From the NCBI GenBank assembly GCA_900542565.1, contig UQOC01000019.1:1-36376 (forward strand): 36,376 nt of DNA, read 5' to 3'. Of this stretch, positions 8,215-16,382 are shown in pieces. This DNA comes from an uncultured Eubacteriales bacterium. Its GTDB lineage: Bacteria; Bacillota; Clostridia; Peptostreptococcales; Anaerovoracaceae. The first letter of the stretch is position 1. Every line of letters begins with the position of its first letter. The notes under the pieces are model-generated. The model did no database searches, was not told where the DNA came from, and saw nothing but the letters and a program-made list of their open reading frames with translations. The position numbers and the translations under genes are program-made.

Positions 8215-9294
8215 TTAGAGTATGAGTTTGCGAACAATCTCGTCTCCTACCTGGCTGGTGCCGGCATGGCCTCCAAGATCCTCCGGGAGCACATCTCCTT
8301 CCACCAGTATTTCCTCGATTATCTCTATCAGACGCATGGCCCAATTCTCATATCCGAGAAAATCCAGCATCTGGCTCACTGCCCATACAGCCGCCATGGG
8401 ATTGGCCTTGTTCTGTCCTGCTATATCCGGAGCAGAGCCGTGGATCGGCTCGAACATTGACGGATATTTTCTTTCGGGGTTCAGATTGGCTCCTGCGGCA
8501 AGCCCCATGCCTCCCGCAATGGCTGCCCCCAGATCCGTAAGTATATCTCCGAACAGATTTGAAGTTACCACCACCTGAAATCTTGACGGCTGGCGCACCA
8601 TGAACATTGACGCTGCGTCCACCAGGCAGGATGATGTTTTTACTTCGGGATACTGCTTTCCAGTTTCACGGAATACCTGATCCCAGAATACCATCGAATA
8701 ATTTATAGCGTTGCTCTTTGTGATGCTCGTCAGCGTCTTACCTTCTTTTGAGGCAAGTTCATAAGCATATTTCATCACACGCTCGCATCCCCTGCGGGTG
8801 AACACATCTTCCTGTATGGCTTTCTCTAAAGGAGTTCCTTTGTCTGTCCAGCTTCCTTGTCCGGAATATTCGCCTTCACTGTTTTCCCTCACGAAGATCA
8901 TGTCTATATCCTCGCATGAAGCTCCCTTTAACGGGCATGGAGCGCCTTTGAGCAGCTTAACAGGTCTGAGGTTTATATACTGGTCAAAGCCTTTTCTTAT
9001 CCTCAGCAACAGATCCCACAGTGAAATGTGGTCGGGAACCCGCGGGTCTCCTACCGCCCCCAGCAGTATAGCGTCGTGGCCTGCAAGTCTTTCAAGGCCG
9101 TCCTCATCCATCATCTTGCCATGTGACAGATAATAATTGCAGCCCCATGGATAATATGTAAATTCAAATCCCACAGACGGGTCTGCCTTGGCTATGGCCT
9201 CAAGGGCCTTTATCCCTTCGGCAATTACTTCCGGACCTACGCCGTCACCTGCTATAACGCCGATGTCAAATGTGTGCAACGCTTTTTCTTTCAT
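8215..9294 (-). CDS. Tartrate / D-malate dehydrogenase-like decarboxylating dehydrogenase (isopropylmalate dehydrogenase family)
   Basis: 359 residues counted from the ATG at 9294. This start is preferred over the ATG at 9300, because GGAGG ends immediately before the first ATG and lies six bases before the second. The family signature is clear: GDGVGPEV near the N-terminus, the arginines of the NLRPVK region, RENSEGEYSG, and the SNLFGDILTDLGAAIAGGMG metal and cofactor signature. These enzymes oxidise 2-hydroxy dicarboxylates (tartrate, D-malate, 3-isopropylmalate, isocitrate) with NAD and often decarboxylate them. RENSEGEYSG resembles the tartrate/D-malate branch more than LeuB. It is the last gene of the operon and its stop-start junction with the amidohydrolase is tight. 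Its substrate is likely the end product of the upstream hydrolases. Confidence 0.85.
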   Translation of the reverse strand: MKEKALHTFDIGVIAGDGVGPEVIAEGIKALEAIAKADPSVGFEFTYYPWGCNYYLSHGKMMDEDGLERLAGHDAILLGAVGDPRVPDHISLWDLLLRIRKGFDQYINLRPVKLLKGAPCPLKGASCEDIDMIFVRENSEGEYSGQGSWTDKGTPLEKAIQEDVFTRRGCERVMKYAYELASKEGKTLTSITKSNAINYSMVFWDQVFRETGKQYPEVKTSSCLVDAASMFMVRQPSRFQVVVTSNLFGDILTDLGAAIAGGMGLAAGANLNPERKYPSMFEPIHGSAPDIAGQNKANPMAAVWAVSQMLDFLGYENWAMRLIEIIEEILVEGDVLPEDLGGHAGTSQVGDEIVRKLIL

Positions 9295-9296
9295 GG

Positions 9297-10895
9297 TCAT
9301 CCTCCGTATACGGTCTTTCCTCCAACTATGGTTTCAAGCACCTTTATCTTGCTTATACGGTGAGGCTCTGTCTGGAAAATGTCTTCTGACAGTATCGTCA
9401 TATCGGCATCTTTGCCTATTTCCAGGCTGCCTCTCCGTTCTTCGGAAAACCCGCCGAAAGCGTTATTGATCGTAAACATGCGCACGGCTTCCATCACTGA
9501 TAATTTTTCAGACGGATGCCATCCGTTTGTTTCCTCACCTATCCTGTCCCTTGTTACAGCGATCTGGATGTTTTCCAGTACATCGAAGCTCTCTACCGGA
9601 GCGTCAGATCCTCCGCAGCATGTCAGGCCCTTTTCGATCATGGTTTTCCACATATATGATCTGCCGGCCGGTTCTTCTCCTGTCAGTTTAACAATGATGT
9701 CCTTGTCGCTGGCAACGAACACCGGCTGTATATATGCAAGTATACCATATTCTTTCATCCTGTCAAACAAGTCAGGACTTACGACCTGCAAATGGTTTAT
9801 GGCAAGGCGGCTGTCTCTCCGTCCGTATTTTTCGATCGCTTTTATATAAGAACCGCATACCATATCGGAAGCCTTGTCTCCTATGGCATGTATCAGGATC
9901 TGCATATTATTTTTGTATGCGTAATCTACCAGCCTGTCAGTATCTTCCTGATCGTGAACAGCTGTACCATATTGGTCCGTACCCACATAAGGATGGTTCA
10001 TCAGAGCTGTTCTTGCGCCCAGAGAGCCGTCCTCATACAATTTGACCGGCCCTATGGTATAATATTCTCCGCCGTCTCCTGTCCTGTTTCCTGCGTCTAT
10101 AAAGGCTTTCATGTGATCAAAAGCCGTAAAAGACGCCTGTTCACGAACTCTCAGAGTCAGGCGGCCCTCCTGTTCAAGTTCTCTGTAAGCCTGCATTATG
10201 CTGGCGCTGTTCCTGCCTGGCAGGGACAGGAAGTTATCAGTTTCCACTCCAGTTATGCCATGAGCGTTTATATCCTTTTGAGCGGATAGTATCATCTCTT
10301 TTATCTTTTCTACAGATGGCTCCTGCATAACATCGTAACACAGTTTTACAGAAGCTTCAGTCAGTATTCCTTTTTCCTGGTCTATCTGGCTGATATAGTC
10401 CTTTGTCTGTGGCAGAGCCATGATCGTCTCAAGAGCCTTTGTGTTGACCGCCGCTTTGTGACCGCAAACTCTGATGAAGAGTATTGGTCTTTCCTCTGAG
10501 ATCTTATCAAGATCAAAGCGATCAAGAGGGCGCTTTTCGTCGCTGAAATTTTCTTCGTTCCATCCTCTGCCATAGATCCACTGGCCCCTGTCTTCGTCTT
10601 TCATCCGCTCGGCTATCTTCTGGCCCTCTCTTATGACTTCCTCCACAGATCCGGCCGAAAACATCTGATAGGACTGCTTCACAAAAGCATAGTTCAGCAT
10701 ATGCAGATGTGAGTCCACAAATCCAGGCAGCACCGTCTTTCCCTGAAGGTCGATCTTTTCATCGGCCTCTATCTCCGCTGCCTGAGCATCGTTTCCGAGA
10801 AAAACGATCCTGCCGTTTTCCGTGCCTATGGCCGTATAGAAACTGTTTTGCTGATCGATGGCGTAGATCTTGCCGTTATAAAAAATTCTGTCCAC
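9297..10895 (-). CDS. YtcJ/AepA-type amidohydrolase
   Basis: 532 residues, start GTG at 10895 with AGGAGG five bases upstream. The amidohydrolase fold shows the metal motif H63-x-H65 in VDSHLHML, a KLYEDGSLGARTA segment that supplies the strand-4 residues, HAIGDKA for a further metal histidine, and GGSDAPVES with the catalytic aspartate. The C-terminal beta-sandwich GSLEIGKDADMTIL is typical. YtcJ-like enzymes include N-substituted formamide deformylase and other amide hydrolases; many are uncharacterised. There is no signal peptide, so it acts in the cytoplasm. It is the fourth gene of the sigma-54 operon and probably hydrolyses an amide produced by the preceding deacetylase-fold enzyme. Confidence 0.85.
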   Translation of the reverse strand: MDRIFYNGKIYAIDQQNSFYTAIGTENGRIVFLGNDAQAAEIEADEKIDLQGKTVLPGFVDSHLHMLNYAFVKQSYQMFSAGSVEEVIREGQKIAERMKDEDRGQWIYGRGWNEENFSDEKRPLDRFDLDKISEERPILFIRVCGHKAAVNTKALETIMALPQTKDYISQIDQEKGILTEASVKLCYDVMQEPSVEKIKEMILSAQKDINAHGITGVETDNFLSLPGRNSASIMQAYRELEQEGRLTLRVREQASFTAFDHMKAFIDAGNRTGDGGEYYTIGPVKLYEDGSLGARTALMNHPYVGTDQYGTAVHDQEDTDRLVDYAYKNNMQILIHAIGDKASDMVCGSYIKAIEKYGRRDSRLAINHLQVVSPDLFDRMKEYGILAYIQPVFVASDKDIIVKLTGEEPAGRSYMWKTMIEKGLTCCGGSDAPVESFDVLENIQIAVTRDRIGEETNGWHPSEKLSVMEAVRMFTINNAFGGFSEERRGSLEIGKDADMTILSEDIFQTEPHRISKIKVLETIVGGKTVYGG

Positions 10896-10910
10896 TATAT
10901 CCTCCTTTTA

Positions 10911-10947
10911 GGCTCCCGGCCTGCCTCTTTTGGCCGTGCCGGGAGCC
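10911..10947 (-). other. Intercistronic hairpin
   Basis: A perfect 10-bp stem, GGCTCCCGGC (10911-10920) with GCCGGGAGCC (10938-10947), lies in the 79-bp gap between the deacetylase-like gene and the amidohydrolase gene. There is no T-run. A second small hairpin (AGCCT/AGGCT) overlaps the deacetylase-like stop codon at 10975. They may stabilise the upstream part of the mRNA or tune expression of the last two genes. Confidence 0.6.
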
Positions 10948-10974
10948 GTATCCGGTCATTTCAGCCTGAGCAGG

Positions 10975-11820
10975 CTAAAATGTTATCCGGTCATAAATTT
11001 CTTCAAACGGTGCGATCCAGGCGCCGCAGTCAAGAGCATGCCTGATAAATTCTTCAAGCATGGTGATGTTGTGAGGTCTGCCTATTACCTGCGGATGCAT
11101 GGCCACATTGAGCATTCCGTTTTGGGTATTGGCAACGCCGTAATCAAATGTTGTCTTCCAGATCTCGAAGATCTGGCTCTGAGGTTTCATTCCGGTCCTT
11201 GTCATTATGAACTCTGAATGAGGGAAATCATCCATGTACCACGACGCAGGCATTTCAACGATCTTGCAAGGCTCGCCGAACTCGTTGCCCTTATCGAAGT
11301 TTACCTTGCAAGGAGCCGGGCAATATGGATAAAAATCCTGTCCCATCAGGCTGCTGTCATACTTTATCCCGTATTTTTCCAGCAGATTGATGGTGTTAGG
11401 GCTGAAATCAAATCCAGGAGATCTGTATCCCTTAGGTTTTACGCCTATCCTGTCAAGAGCCTCAAGGCCTTTTACAAATACCGCTTCTTCTTCCTCAAGC
11501 TGCATATCCGTAGGATCTTCGTGAACATAACCATGATGTGATATTTCATGTCCTCTTGCAAGGATTTCTTTGCATACTTCCGGATATGTATCTATGGTGT
11601 GACCCGGTACGAAGAATGTCGCTCTGATCTTACATTTATCCAGAAGGTTGAGGATCCTTGGAACGCCTACTTCCGCGCCGTATTCTCCCCTTGAGGTATA
11701 TACAGGAGACATCTTTCCGAATGATTCCATCCATACTGAAGATGAATCGAAGTCAAACCCCAGATTAAGAGCTATCGTTTTGCCTTCAGGCAGGTTCACC
11801 TTTCCTATCTTTTGCATCAT
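10975..11820 (-). CDS. Polysaccharide deacetylase-fold hydrolase (PuuE / cyclic-imidase-like)
   Basis: 281 residues. It has the NodB-type fold with metal motifs FDFD at 22-25 and HHGYVH at 95-100, and KGYRSPGFDFS for the third motif. There is no signal peptide or membrane anchor, so unlike wall deacetylases it acts in the cytoplasm. Intracellular members with this layout include PuuE-type allantoinase and cyclic imide hydrolases. The start overlaps the NhaC stop as ATGA (ATG at 11820); an alternative ATG at 11817 has slightly better spacing from AGGAGG. Given its amidohydrolase and dicarboxylate-dehydrogenase neighbours, ring opening of an imide or ureide is a reasonable guess; peptidoglycan deacetylation is less likely. 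Confidence 0.8.
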   Translation of the reverse strand: MMQKIGKVNLPEGKTIALNLGFDFDSSSVWMESFGKMSPVYTSRGEYGAEVGVPRILNLLDKCKIRATFFVPGHTIDTYPEVCKEILARGHEISHHGYVHEDPTDMQLEEEEAVFVKGLEALDRIGVKPKGYRSPGFDFSPNTINLLEKYGIKYDSSLMGQDFYPYCPAPCKVNFDKGNEFGEPCKIVEMPASWYMDDFPHSEFIMTRTGMKPQSQIFEIWKTTFDYGVANTQNGMLNVAMHPQVIGRPHNITMLEEFIRHALDCGAWIAPFEEIYDRITF

Positions 11821-13262
11821 GCTTCCTCCTTTTCATTTTTTTCTTCTGATTTTTTATCTTTATCCGCGCTTTCATCTTTGAACTGGAAGAGACCTGTAAG
11901 CGCGTATATTGCCGCTATGATCGGATTTATCCAGAGCAGGAAAGCGTACGGCGCGTATGTCAGCGTCGCTACCCCAAGGACAGACGCAGCATAAATACCT
12001 GCCGTATCCCATGGGATCAGGAAGGAGAACATGGTACCTCCGTCTTCCAGCGTCCTGGAGAGGACTCTCTTATCAAGTTTAAACTTGGTGTACTGGTCTC
12101 TGAGGATCAATCCCGGCAGCATGATAGCAAGGTACTGGGACGCTGTCAGGCATGCGGTCACCAGAGAGAAGAGCAGGGTGGCGATAACAAGATGTTTTGG
12201 CTTTTTGATGAGAACCAGCAATTTGTCCAGGAAAGCGTCCAGAATTCCGGCTTCCTTTAGACAGTTGCCCATGCCCAGCGTCAGTATGGTCCATGCTATT
12301 ACTTCCATCATGGATACGATACCGCCTCTGTTGAGGAGAGAATCCAGTTCAGGCACACCTGTTTCTGCCGAAAAACCTATTCCCATTGAATCTATCAGAT
12401 GGATAGGATCGATATGATTTCCCTGCGTGATGAGTCCCATGATTATGGCCAGGAATGAACTTCCAAGCAGCGCTACCACAGGATGGACCTTGAGGAAAGC
12501 CAGTACCAGCACGAATGCCGGGACAACCAGCAATACCGGAGTAATATTAAATGTGTCGTCAAGTCCGTCCAGCATCTGGTCTACCAGGGTCATTTCGGCA
12601 TCATGAGTGTCAAAATTCCTGCTGAGTATTACATAAAGGACAAAGGTTATTATCATGGTAGGAGTTACAGTATATATCATTGAATTGATATGACGGTATA
12701 CCGTTGTTCCTGAGACAGCCGGAGCCAGATTGGTGGTGTCTGAGAACGGCGACATCTTGTCTCCGAACATGGCTCCGGACAGCACCATTCCGCCTACCAG
12801 CCCAAGGTTCATCCCAAGGCCCGTGCCTATACCTATAAAGGCCACGCCCAGAGTTGCCAGGGTCGAATAAGAGCTTCCTATGAAAAACGAAACTATACAG
12901 CAGAGCAGGAAGCCGATTATCATAAATGATGTCGGTGTCAGCATCTTCAGTCCGTAATATACGATGGTCGGCACGGCTCCGGAAGCCATCCATGTTCCTA
13001 TTACCGTTCCTACGCTCATCAGGATAAGTATCAGGTCCACAGAGCTCCTGCCGCCGTCAGCATACCATGTCATTACCTGATCCAGCTTAAATCCGTAGGC
13101 AACAAGGAAAATACCCACTACTATGGATGCCAAAAGAAATGTGACTTTAGTATCAAACCCAATAACAGCAAATCCCAGGCAAAGGACAATGACAAGACCT
13201 ATGATACAGGCCAGGGCTCTTCCAAAAGTCATCTTAGGCTGTCTTTCTTTTTTTTCGTTCAT
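11817..13262 (-). CDS. NhaC-family Na+/H+ (or substrate/ion) antiporter
   Basis: 481 residues with about eleven to twelve hydrophobic segments. The NhaC-family signature GDKMSPFSDTTNLAP is present near residue 165, with IGSSYST and SGAMFG just before it. The C-terminus is a charged lysine- and glutamate-rich cytoplasmic tail. ATG at 13262 has AGGAGG six bases upstream. Some NhaC relatives exchange an organic acid for Na+ or H+ (malate-lactate antiporters, for example). Being the second gene of a catabolic operon, this one more likely imports the substrate or exchanges it for a product than serves general pH homeostasis. Confidence 0.9.
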   Translation of the reverse strand: MNEKKERQPKMTFGRALACIIGLVIVLCLGFAVIGFDTKVTFLLASIVVGIFLVAYGFKLDQVMTWYADGGRSSVDLILILMSVGTVIGTWMASGAVPTIVYYGLKMLTPTSFMIIGFLLCCIVSFFIGSSYSTLATLGVAFIGIGTGLGMNLGLVGGMVLSGAMFGDKMSPFSDTTNLAPAVSGTTVYRHINSMIYTVTPTMIITFVLYVILSRNFDTHDAEMTLVDQMLDGLDDTFNITPVLLVVPAFVLVLAFLKVHPVVALLGSSFLAIIMGLITQGNHIDPIHLIDSMGIGFSAETGVPELDSLLNRGGIVSMMEVIAWTILTLGMGNCLKEAGILDAFLDKLLVLIKKPKHLVIATLLFSLVTACLTASQYLAIMLPGLILRDQYTKFKLDKRVLSRTLEDGGTMFSFLIPWDTAGIYAASVLGVATLTYAPYAFLLWINPIIAAIYALTGLFQFKDESADKDKKSEEKNEKEEA

Positions 13263-13302
13263 TTTTTCCTCCTTGAACTTTATGCGAGTGATAACGGTTT
13301 TG

Positions 13303-13341
13303 GGATAAACAGGACCTCCATCCTTTTTGTCCTGTTTATCC
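13303..13341 (-). other. Intercistronic hairpin between SDR and NhaC genes
   Basis: A perfect 13-bp inverted repeat, GGATAAACAGGAC (13303-13315) with GTCCTGTTTATCC (13329-13341), lies in the 90-bp gap between the SDR stop (13353) and the NhaC start (13262). The minus-strand transcript has no good T-run after it, so a stabilising or partly terminating role is more likely than full termination. Confidence 0.6.
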
Positions 13342-13352
13342 TGTTTTCTCCT

Positions 13353-14066
13353 CTATCCCATTATGTCTCCCCCATTGACTTCGATGATCTGGCCCGTAAT
13401 GAAATCTGCTTTGTCAGAGGCCAGGAACAATACCATGTTTGCGATATCGCCGGCGCACCCCAATCTTCCCAGCGGTATCACATCTTTATAATAGTCTTTT
13501 GGCTTTCCGTTAAGTTCAAGCATAGCTGTATCAACAAATCCCGGTGATACGGCGTTTACCCTTATGCCCTCTGGCGCAAGCTCTCTTGCCATGCTTATGG
13601 TCAGAGAATTGATGGCGCCTTTGGAGCTTGAATATGGGATAGATACAAAATCACCTCCGGTCTTGGCTGCGCCTGATGACATGTTTATGATGCATGCGCC
13701 CCTGTCCATTTTTTTAAGGGCGTATTTCATCACGAAGAAATATCCTCTGGCGTTGGTCTCCATGATATGATCCCAATCGTCTTCTGTAATATCCTCTATC
13801 TTCTTCTTTCTGATGCTCCGTCCGGCGTTGTTTACCAGACAGTCTATCTTGTCCAGTTCAGACAATCCGGCTTCAACAGCCCTGACATCCCTCACATCAA
13901 AGATCAGAGGCCTGATATCAAGGTCTTTGCCCTCTTCCAGAGTTTCCTTGAGTTTTTCGGCACTCCTGCCGTTGGCATAGACCATGTACCCGTTCCTGGC
14001 AAGCTCCAGGGCGATTTCCCGGCCTATACCCGTTCCGGCTCCAGTAACTACAGCTACCTTTTTCAT
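13353..14066 (-). CDS. Short-chain dehydrogenase/reductase (FabG-like)
   Basis: 237 residues from the ATG at 14066, which has AGGAGG five bases upstream; the earlier ATG at 14084 would place that ribosome site inside the gene. Classical SDR motifs: TGAGTGIG (8-15), NNAG (79-82), catalytic Ser130/131, Tyr145 and Lys149 in YSSSK, and a VSPGFVDT segment. Asn32-Gly-Arg34 follows the second strand, which suggests NADP preference, though not firmly. It interconverts a hydroxyl and a ketone. It is the first gene after the sigma-54 promoter, so it belongs to the catabolic operon rather than to fatty acid synthesis. Confidence 0.9.
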   Translation of the reverse strand: MKKVAVVTGAGTGIGREIALELARNGYMVYANGRSAEKLKETLEEGKDLDIRPLIFDVRDVRAVEAGLSELDKIDCLVNNAGRSIRKKKIEDITEDDWDHIMETNARGYFFVMKYALKKMDRGACIINMSSGAAKTGGDFVSIPYSSSKGAINSLTISMARELAPEGIRVNAVSPGFVDTAMLELNGKPKDYYKDVIPLGRLGCAGDIANMVLFLASDKADFITGQIIEVNGGDIMG

Positions 14067-14113
14067 GATTACCTCCTTTACCATAATAATTTTCTATCCT
14101 ATTCTTTCTTATG

Positions 14114-14130
14114 TGCAAACCCCGTGCCAA
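14114..14130 (-). promoter_or_regulatory. Sigma-54 (-24/-12) promoter of the catabolic operon
   Basis: The minus strand reads TTGGCACGGGGTTTGCA, an exact match to the consensus YTGGCACG-N4-TTGCW, with GG and GC 10 bp apart. It lies 48 bp upstream of the SDR start and next to a divergent gene for a sigma-54 activator, so the assignment is firm. Confidence 0.92.
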
Positions 14131-14204
14131 CAATTGCCGCCGTGACTGTTTGCCTACTTTCCCAGTTCTCGTTTCTTGTCCCCGATCTTTCATCTCTTGA
14201 CTGC

Positions 14205-14236
14205 AATCATAACAATTTGTTACAATTACTATGATT
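14205..14236. promoter_or_regulatory. Candidate activator-binding site (nested palindromes)
   Basis: TAACAA-T-TTGTTA (14210-14222) lies within a wider inverted repeat, AATCATA (14205-14211) and TATGATT (14230-14236). It sits about 80-120 bp upstream of the -24/-12 promoter on the other strand, the usual position for an upstream activating sequence, and just before the regulator gene, so it could also mediate autoregulation. Confidence 0.5.
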
Positions 14237-14258
14237 TTTATTTACGGAGGCCTGACTG

Positions 14259-16297
14259 ATGAAAGAAGTTGCGGTCTTTTACCGGGACCGGGAAAATCCT
14301 AAAGCCATACAATATCTTGAGGACAACCTGCAGGATGTCCTCGGCGGCTACATACACATAACCAATTATTATACCAACGAATTTGAACCCGGCCAGCAGA
14401 TAGACGCAGATGTGTATATCCTGTGCTACGAGGAATCTCTCAGCGACCTGCTTGGCCATATTGATGATTTTACCAAAGTCGTGGTCATGAAGAGGAACAT
14501 CAAGCAGCAGTACCTGCAGCCTGTCATAGACCTGCCTGCCGGTACCAGTGTCCTCGTTGTCAACGATTCAAGGGAAAGCATCCTCCAGACCATGTACATG
14601 ATATATGAGCTCGGGGTCAGCCATATTAAGCTTATTCCCTTTGAGCCTTTAATATCACAATCAAATGGATATGAGAGCATTGATACGGCCATCGTCACCG
14701 AAATGTCAGAGCATCTGGTGCCTCCTTATATTAAAAATGTCCTTAACATACACAACAGGGATATAAGCTTTGAAACTTTTCGCAAAGTCATCTCCGTTCT
14801 GGGGCTGAACAACGCCCATATCCACGCCGCCTTGCTGCGTAAGATCAGAGATGAACTTGATACCGGGGCGGATTACATAAACAGTTTCCTAAGCAATTTT
14901 TTGAAAGACAGCATGCTTGACAATGTTATAAACGAACCCTCACGGCTTATAGTCCTCCTTGATAAAAAGAATAAGGTGCACTTTATCAATGATGCCGCCT
15001 ACAGCATTTTCGGCATAGAATGCGGAGAAACTTTTCCGGAAAAGGATATGCTCCCATCAAGACTTTGCGGCCAGCTTTCATTTAAGGACGAACTCATAAA
15101 ATTCCGAGACATAAACTACATGGCTGAAAAGACTGATATTTCACTGATGGGTGAGTCTGTAGGAAGCTGCCTTATCCTCCAGAATGAAAATGATCTCAGG
15201 GAAAAAGAGGACAGCATGAACCGCATGCTCCGCCAGACGGGTTTTTACGCCCGCTATACTTTCTCTGACATCATACATCGGTCAGCTCCCATGAGGACAT
15301 GCATAGATATGGCTAAAAAGGCCGCCCTTTCCGACTATACCATCCTTATCCGGGGCGAGAGCGGCACAGGCAAAGAATTGCTTGCCCAGTCCATCCACAA
15401 CCACTCTGCCAGGAAAAAATATCCTTTTGTCGCCGTAAACTGTGCCGCCATCCCTGAAAACCTGCTGGAAAGCGAGCTGTTCGGCTATGAAGAGGGGTCA
15501 TTTACCGGAGCCAGCAAGGGCGGAAAGCCCGGTTTGTTTGAGCATGCCCGCCGCGGCACCATATTCCTTGACGAAATAGGCGATATATCGCCGAATCTTC
15601 AGACAAGGCTGCTGCGTGTGATCCAGGAAAAGCAGATCATGCGAGTAGGCAGCGGCAAGATCGTAGATATCGATGCCAGGATCATTGCAGCTACCAACGC
15701 AGATCTTGAGAAGAAAGTCGCCAATGGAGATTTCCGTGAGGACCTGTTTTTCCGGCTGAATGTGATACCCCTGAGCATTGCTCCCCTCCGCCAGAGGCGT
15801 GACGATATACTGCCGCTGCTCAAGGTCTTTCTCGGCAGACAGTTTGGTATGCTCAGTCCATCCGATCGTAATATGCTGATGAACTACGGTTGGCCTGGCA
15901 ATGTCAGGGAGCTGGAAAACGCGGCTCAGTATTTCAGGACCATGGTACAGATTCCCGATTATATCCGGCATACATATGACAGCTCCCTTGTGGTGGATAT
16001 TCCGAAAGAAAATAAGATCTCATTTGATGCTTTTATCGCTCCACCCCCCCCCGAGGTGATGATGAACTGCGCATTGCCATACTTGCTGCTGTTGGGCAAA
16101 ACTCCGGTCCATTTTCCGGCATAGGGCGGGGACAGCTCATGGAGAAGCTTTCTGAGGAAGGTATCCTGATCGGAGAAGGTATACTGAAACGACATCTGGC
16201 AGAACTGAAGCAGGACGGACTGATCTTTTCCGGTTCAGGCCGTTCCGGCTCAAGAATTACCGAAAAAGGCAAAGAACTGCTCAAAAATAAAGAATAG
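14259..16297 (+). CDS. Sigma-54-dependent transcriptional activator, interrupted by a frame change at a C9 tract
   Basis: The start ATG at 14259 has GGAGG eight bases upstream. In the starting frame the protein runs 621 residues to a stop at 16124: an N-terminal sensor region (about 1-215, PrpR-N-like pattern), a PAS-like segment (about 225-310), and an AAA+ domain with Walker A GESGTGKE (366-373), GSFTGA (413-418; usually GAFTGA) and Walker B TIFLDEIGD (434-442). No HTH follows in this frame. After the nine C at 16044-16052, the -1 frame is open for 81 codons to a stop at 16297. It encodes a plausible winged-helix domain (GRGQLMEKLSEEG, LKRHLAELKQDGLI, GSRITEKGKELL). The joined protein is about 679 residues. 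One extra C, two fewer C, or -1 slippage would join them. It is divergent from the sigma-54 operon and almost surely controls it. Confidence 0.85.
16044..16052 (+). other. Homopolymeric C9 tract at the frame change
   Basis: Nine consecutive C in the proline linker between the AAA+ and DNA-binding domains. Ten or seven C would keep the two parts in one frame; nine leads to a stop 24 codons later, and eight leads to a stop within a few codons. It may be a phase-variable tract, a slippage site or a sequencing/assembly error. Confidence 0.9.
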
Positions 16298-16299
16298 CA

Positions 16300-16367
16300 A
16301 AAAAAGAAATGGGCCACAGCACAGATGACCGTCCGGGTCATCTGTGCGTGGGCCCATTTCTTTTTTA
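16300..16367. terminator. Strong bidirectional terminator
   Basis: A long stem: AAATGGGCC and AGCACAGATGACC on the left (16307-16330) pair with GGTCATCTGTGC and GGCCCATTT on the right (16336-16359), interrupted by small internal mismatches. It is flanked by a run of A on the left and TTCTTTTTT on the right. It separates the activator (stop 16297) from the convergent transporter gene (stop 16383). Confidence 0.9.
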
Positions 16368-16382
16368 TTCAAAAATCTGATT

